Source: Olsenella uli DSM 7084
GTDB taxonomy: Bacteria; Actinomycetota; Coriobacteriia; Coriobacteriales; Atopobiaceae
Assembly: GCF_000143845.1 (NCBI RefSeq)
Contig: NC_014363.1
Coordinates: 915,186-979,185 of the forward strand
Direction: 5' to 3'
DNA length: 64,000 nucleotides
Position numbers and translations under genes: made by a program. Shown here piece by piece: positions 60,373 to 64,000 of the stretch (position 1 is the first letter of the stretch; every line of letters starts with the position of its first letter). Under the pieces are notes generated by a model, which worked only from the letters and a program-made list of their open reading frames with translations, searched no databases and was not told where the DNA came from.

Positions 60373-60921
60373 ATGGGCTTCTTCGACGAACCTCTGCACA
60401 CGCCCGAGTATCGGCTCGGGGGTGATGAGGTTGCCGCCTTCACCACGAGCAAGGGCACCATCCTCGTGAGGCTGGATGGCGCCGGCGCGCCCATTCACGT
60501 CGCCAACTTCTGCGAACTCGCGACTTCTGGCTTCTACGACGGGCTTAAGTTCCACCGCTACGTCCCGGGGTTCGTGATCCAGGGGGGTTGCCCCAACACG
60601 CGCGAGATGAGCCCCGACGACGTCGCGGCCGGGCGGCGTGGTCCCGACGGGATGCCTGGGACTGGCGGCCCCGGCTACCGCATCCACGAGGAGTTCAGCA
60701 CCAACCCACGCAACAGCCACGAGGACGGCGCCCTGGCCATGGCGCGCTCCCAGGACCCCAACAGCGCAGGTTCCCAGTTCTACTTCTGCCTGGGTCCCCA
60801 GCACGTGCTGGACAGCGGCTACACCGTCTTCGGCGCGACCATCGAAGGCAAGGACGTCATCGGTGAGCTTCGCCAGGGTGACGTCATCGAGAGCATCCGG
60901 ATCGAAGGCGCCACCGCGTAG
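60373..60921 (+). CDS. Cyclophilin-type peptidyl-prolyl isomerase
   Basis: Speeds proline isomerisation in protein folding; cytoplasmic since no signal peptide. The 182-aa product has TTSKGTILVRLDGAGAPIHVANFCELA, FHRYVPGFVIQGGCPN (catalytic Arg and Phe), GPGYRIHEEF, ALAMARSQDPNSAGSQFYFCLGPQHVLDSGYTVFG. All the main active-site residues of cyclophilin A type are recognisable. ATG 60373 has AGGAGGGAAGG upstream; 13 earlier codons in frame are unlikely. Confidence 0.95.
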   Translation: MGFFDEPLHTPEYRLGGDEVAAFTTSKGTILVRLDGAGAPIHVANFCELATSGFYDGLKFHRYVPGFVIQGGCPNTREMSPDDVAAGRRGPDGMPGTGGPGYRIHEEFSTNPRNSHEDGALAMARSQDPNSAGSQFYFCLGPQHVLDSGYTVFGATIEGKDVIGELRQGDVIESIRIEGATA

Positions 60922-60960
60922 CGTTTGGACGTGTGGCGACGATGCAGACGAGGAGTCATT

Positions 60961-62295
60961 GTGAATCAGCAGGCTTTTGACGCTGGCAAGGCGGCGTACC
61001 AGCGAGGCGACCTCTCCGTCGCCGTGTCCCAGCTCTCCCAGGCAAAGGGTCCCGGGGAGGTCTCGGGTGCGGTCGACCACCTCCTGGGAAACTGCCTCAT
61101 GAAGCTTGGCCGCTACGGTGAGGCAGCGGCCTCCTACGGCGATGCACTGAGGGATCCCTCCTACGGGCATTCTGGTGCCCTGGCCTGTAACCGTGGCCGC
61201 GCGCTCTTGGCGGCAGGCAGGCCCCAGGAGGCGATTGCCTCCCTGACCATGGCGACCAAGGATGAGACCTACACGACGCCATACAAGGCCCAGGTCGCAC
61301 TCGGCAACGCCTTCATGCGCATCGGCAACGTGCGCGAGGCCGGCGTCGCCTACCGCAGCGCCGCCATCGACGAGAGCAACCCGGATCCCGCCTCGGCCCT
61401 GAGGAGTCTCGGCGGATGCTTCATGCAGATGGGTCGTGCCGTCGATGCGGTGGAGGCGTATCGCACCGCCCTCGACTTCTCGACCCCGCTCCAGGACCAG
61501 AATGCGGTCTATGGCGACCTCGGACTGGCCTACGTCGCCGCCAACCGCATGACCGAGGCCGTCGACGCGTTTGGCCATGCAACCGCAGACGGCAGCTACC
61601 AGCTTCGTCCCGAGGCCCAGGCGGCCTACGACGCCGCCCAGCGCGCGGTCTCGGCTATCACGGGCGGCGGCCCGTCCGAGACCGATGCCCTCCTTGCCGC
61701 GGCGGGCTATGGGACCGGTAGCTATGACCCCCTCGATCCGATGGGCACCTCTGGCGAGTTCATGCCCTCCCCGGAGGACACGGGCTTCTTTTCGGTCAAC
61801 GAGCAGGATCTCATCAGGCAGGACAGGCGCGACCGCAAGGTCCGTCGCAAGCACAGGCACACGGGCCTCAAGGTCTTCGTCGTGCTCCTGCTCCTCGTCG
61901 TCGCCCTCGCCGGTGGCGGGTTCTGGGCCTACTGGCAGGGCTATGGCTGGCCGATGCAGGACGCCGTCGTCACCGAGCTCTTCAAGGCCAACACGTCTGG
62001 CGGCGACGTGGCGTCGCTGCTGGCCGACTCCGTCTCCGCAGACGACCGCTCGGCGATCGAGTCGCTGCTCCCCACCAGCACGACAAGCGTCTCCATCGAT
62101 GGCGTCGACCGCTCCATGACCAGCTCGACCGTCCTTGCCACGGCTACGCTCCCGTCAGGCGGAAAGCAGGCCTACCAGATCGAACTCGTGCGGGACGGAA
62201 TCGGCTGGAAGGTCAGCTCCGTCAGCGCCCAGTTCGCGTCCTCCGACGCCTCGGGCTCGAACGGTTCCACCACTGGCACCATTTCCGGCAACTAG
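60961..62295 (+). CDS. TPR-repeat membrane protein
   Basis: Scaffold-type protein; function unknown. The 444-aa product has about six TPR-like helix pairs (residues 1-220, for example AAYQRGDLSVAVSQLSQA, CLMKLGRYGEAAASYGDAL, FMRIGNVREAGVAYRSA), a linker, a basic stretch DRRDRKVRRKHRHTGLK, a helix VFVVLLLLVVALAGGGFWAY and a short Ser/Thr-rich extracytoplasmic tail. The start is GTG at 60961 with GAGGAG; a longer frame to 60925 lacks a site. It precedes mreB and may work in envelope assembly, by position only. Confidence 0.82.
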   Translation: MNQQAFDAGKAAYQRGDLSVAVSQLSQAKGPGEVSGAVDHLLGNCLMKLGRYGEAAASYGDALRDPSYGHSGALACNRGRALLAAGRPQEAIASLTMATKDETYTTPYKAQVALGNAFMRIGNVREAGVAYRSAAIDESNPDPASALRSLGGCFMQMGRAVDAVEAYRTALDFSTPLQDQNAVYGDLGLAYVAANRMTEAVDAFGHATADGSYQLRPEAQAAYDAAQRAVSAITGGGPSETDALLAAAGYGTGSYDPLDPMGTSGEFMPSPEDTGFFSVNEQDLIRQDRRDRKVRRKHRHTGLKVFVVLLLLVVALAGGGFWAYWQGYGWPMQDAVVTELFKANTSGGDVASLLADSVSADDRSAIESLLPTSTTSVSIDGVDRSMTSSTVLATATLPSGGKQAYQIELVRDGIGWKVSSVSAQFASSDASGSNGSTTGTISGN

Positions 62296-62345
62296 CACGC
62301 GCCCGCCCTTCCGTGCGGCCAGGCCACTGATTGGGATAGGAAGAT

Positions 62346-63392
62346 ATGTCGATCCTCGACTCGCTCTTCGGAGAATATGACGGCGACCTCGCCATCGACC
62401 TTGGCACGGCCAACACCCTCGTGGCCGCCCGGGGCCAGGGCATCATCCTGAACGAACCCTCCGTCGTCGCCATCGACAAGAGCGAGGACCGCGTCCTTGC
62501 CGTCGGTGCAGACGCAAAGAGGATGATCGGACGCACGCCCGGCTCCATCATCGCGGAGCGCCCCCTCAAGGACGGCGTCATCGCCGACTTCGACGTCACC
62601 GAGGTCATGCTGCGCTACTTCATCGAGAAGGCGCGAGGCACGAGGCGTTACCCCTGGAGCCCACGCCCCCGCGTCGTCGTGTGCGTCCCCTCCGGGGTCA
62701 CTTCCGTCGAGAAGCGTGCCGTCTTCGAGGCAACCATCGCTGCCGGCGCTCGCCAGGCCTTCCTGATCGAGGAGCCCATGGCCGCCGCCATTGGTGCCGA
62801 CCTGCCCATCGAGGACCCCACTGGTTCCATGGTCGTCGACATCGGGGGCGGCACCACCGAAGTCGCCGTTATTGCCATGGGTGGCATCGTCGTCTCCCAG
62901 TCGATTCGCACGGCAGGCGACGAGTTTGACCAGACCATCCTCGAGCATGTTCGCGATGCCTACAGCCTCTCCATTGGCGAGCGCACGGCTGAGGACATCA
63001 AGATCAAGGTCGGCTCCGCGGCGCCCCTTGCCGAGGAGCTTGACGTCGAGGTGAATGGCCGTGACGTGATGAGCGGCCTGCCCAAGACGGTCCGCATCGA
63101 GAGCGAGGAGATTCGCCGGGCCCTCGACAAGCCGCTCGACGAGGTCACCAAGACGGTCAAGGACGCCCTAGACGTCACGCCACCCGACCTTGCCAGCGAC
63201 CTCATGTACTACGGCATCCTCCTTACGGGGGGTGGCGGGCTTCTGCGTGGGCTCGACCAGCGCCTGCGCGAGGAGACGGGCGTGCCCGTGAACGTGAGCC
63301 CCACGGCCCTCGAGAACGTGGTGAACGGCTGCGCGCGCGTCCTCGAGGCCAATGCCCTCTCCGGCGGCTTCGTCCAACAGAGCGCGAGCTAG
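62346..63392 (+). CDS. mreB: Rod shape-determining protein MreB
   Basis: Actin-like filament protein that guides lateral cell-wall synthesis. The 348-aa product has DLAIDLGTANTLVAARGQGI (phosphate 1), RPLKDGVIADFDVTEVMLRYFI, RVVVCVPSGVTSVEKRAVFEATIAAGAR, FLIEEPMAAAIGADLPI, MVVDIGGGTTEVAVIAMGGIV (phosphate 2) and LLTGGGGLLRGLDQRL. ATAGGA precedes the ATG. mreC follows, as in most bacteria, so the cell is likely rod-shaped. Confidence 0.98.
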   Translation: MSILDSLFGEYDGDLAIDLGTANTLVAARGQGIILNEPSVVAIDKSEDRVLAVGADAKRMIGRTPGSIIAERPLKDGVIADFDVTEVMLRYFIEKARGTRRYPWSPRPRVVVCVPSGVTSVEKRAVFEATIAAGARQAFLIEEPMAAAIGADLPIEDPTGSMVVDIGGGTTEVAVIAMGGIVVSQSIRTAGDEFDQTILEHVRDAYSLSIGERTAEDIKIKVGSAAPLAEELDVEVNGRDVMSGLPKTVRIESEEIRRALDKPLDEVTKTVKDALDVTPPDLASDLMYYGILLTGGGGLLRGLDQRLREETGVPVNVSPTALENVVNGCARVLEANALSGGFVQQSAS

Positions 63393-63404
63393 GCCGTGCC
63401 CCCC

Positions 63405-64000
63405 ATGCCTTCGCTCCGTGGCGGCACGTCGCGCGCCAGCATCAGGAAAAGCGACTCGGACTCGGGCGTGCGCCTGCTGGTGGCCTGTGTCGCCCTCTCG
63501 CTCGTCATGTTCACCCTGAGTGCGCGGGAGAGTGGCTCGGGCTTCTTCACGAGCATGCGCGGCGCGTTCTCTACGGTCACCATGCCCGTGCGCTACGTGG
63601 GCGCCGCCGCCTCCGTGCCCTTTCAGGGCCTTGGCAACGTCTTCGCCAACCTCACCGCCGACCAGCAGACGCTCTCGGAGCTCAGGCAGGAGAATGAGCG
63701 CCTGACGGCACGCAACACGGAGCTCGAGGAGGCCGAGCAGACCGCCGCGAGGCTACAGGACCTCCTCGCCTTGCAGAGCACCTACAGCCTCCAGTCCACG
63801 GCGGCGCGCATCATCTCGGGCTCCAGCGACTCGTGGACCGATACGGTCACCCTTGACAAGGGCTCGAGCGCGGGGCTCTCCGTCGGCATGCCCGTAACGG
63901 ACTCAAGCGGTGCCATCGGCCAGATCATCGAATGCGGGACGACCTCCTCCGTCGTGCGCCTCATCACGGACGAGAACTCCGGCGTCTCGGCCATGGTGCA
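63405..64000 (+). CDS. mreC: Cell shape protein MreC (5' part, cut by the window end)
   Basis: Membrane-anchored partner of MreB in the elongasome. The visible 198 codons encode a short basic N-terminus, one helix (VRLLVACVALSLVMFTLSA), a periplasmic coiled coil (LSELRQENERLTARNTELEEAEQTAARLQDLLAL) and the start of the beta-barrel domain with ARIISGSSDSWTDTVTLDKGSSAGLSVGMPVTD. The frame runs off the window. The start may be GTG 63396 or ATG 63405; neither has a good ribosome site, and coupling to the mreB stop 12 bp before is likely. Confidence 0.95.
   Translation, partial: MPSLRGGTSRASIRKSDSDSGVRLLVACVALSLVMFTLSARESGSGFFTSMRGAFSTVTMPVRYVGAAASVPFQGLGNVFANLTADQQTLSELRQENERLTARNTELEEAEQTAARLQDLLALQSTYSLQSTAARIISGSSDSWTDTVTLDKGSSAGLSVGMPVTDSSGAIGQIIECGTTSSVVRLITDENSGVSAMV

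Overview
The window is high-GC, gene-dense DNA with mixed strands. The gene content points to a strictly anaerobic, fermentative actinobacterium of the Coriobacteriia, probably Olsenella/Atopobium-like. Pointers are an [FeFe] hydrogenase with a flavoprotein partner, Pta and AckA for acetate formation, ATP-forming PEP carboxykinase, an arginine deiminase cluster, UDP-galactopyranose mutase, and many GTG and TTG starts. The taxon is an inference from gene content, not a sequence match.

Layout. 0.2-3.6 kb (minus): folA, thyA, a small membrane protein, a NUDIX hydrolase and an acyl-ACP thioesterase. 3.8-12.2 kb: a Gfo/Idh/MocA oxidoreductase convergent with a lipid kinase, RNase D, a membrane zinc protease, xseA-xseB-HIT, ackA and an NmrA-like reductase. 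12.2-15.4 kb is an accessory patch: a decayed PadR regulator, two copies of a repeat element, a GH114-like lipoprotein, an ABC-2 permease remnant and an acetyltransferase whose tail runs into one repeat. 15.5-24.5 kb: an aldose-1-epimerase-like gene, a one-gene ABC permease-ATPase fusion, pckA, the flavoprotein/[FeFe]-hydrogenase pair and pta. 24.8-28.2 kb: glf and two glycosyltransferases. 28.4-34.2 kb (minus): P1 peptidase, maf, ferredoxin, a TrmA/RlmD-type methyltransferase and ppk.

34.3-42 kb is an arginine catabolism region: arcA, ornithine carbamoyltransferase, an APC-type antiporter, an arcT-like aminotransferase and a YfcC-family carrier. It has AT-rich regulatory gaps and no carbamate kinase. 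trpS, a YgjP-like metallopeptidase and 5-formyl-THF cyclo-ligase follow. 44.7-53.8 kb (minus) holds the whole shikimate pathway plus the committed Phe and Tyr steps: DAHP synthase, tyrA, aroB, aroA, aroC, pheA, an aroE-aroK fusion and, behind its own likely promoter, a PTS EIIB-like domain fused to type II dehydroquinase. A tRNA-Arg(CCG) lies upstream. 54-59 kb: a P-type ATPase overlapping aconitase. 59-64 kb: a zinc-ribbon membrane protein, cyclophilin, a TPR membrane protein, mreB and the start of mreC.

The most unusual items are the EIIB-dehydroquinase fusion, the permease-ATPase fusion with an altered Walker A, the paired repeat element around the GH114 gene, and a 9-bp motif (GCTACCGTT) found only upstream of the hydrogenase pair, arcA and the YfcC carrier as far as I could see by eye.
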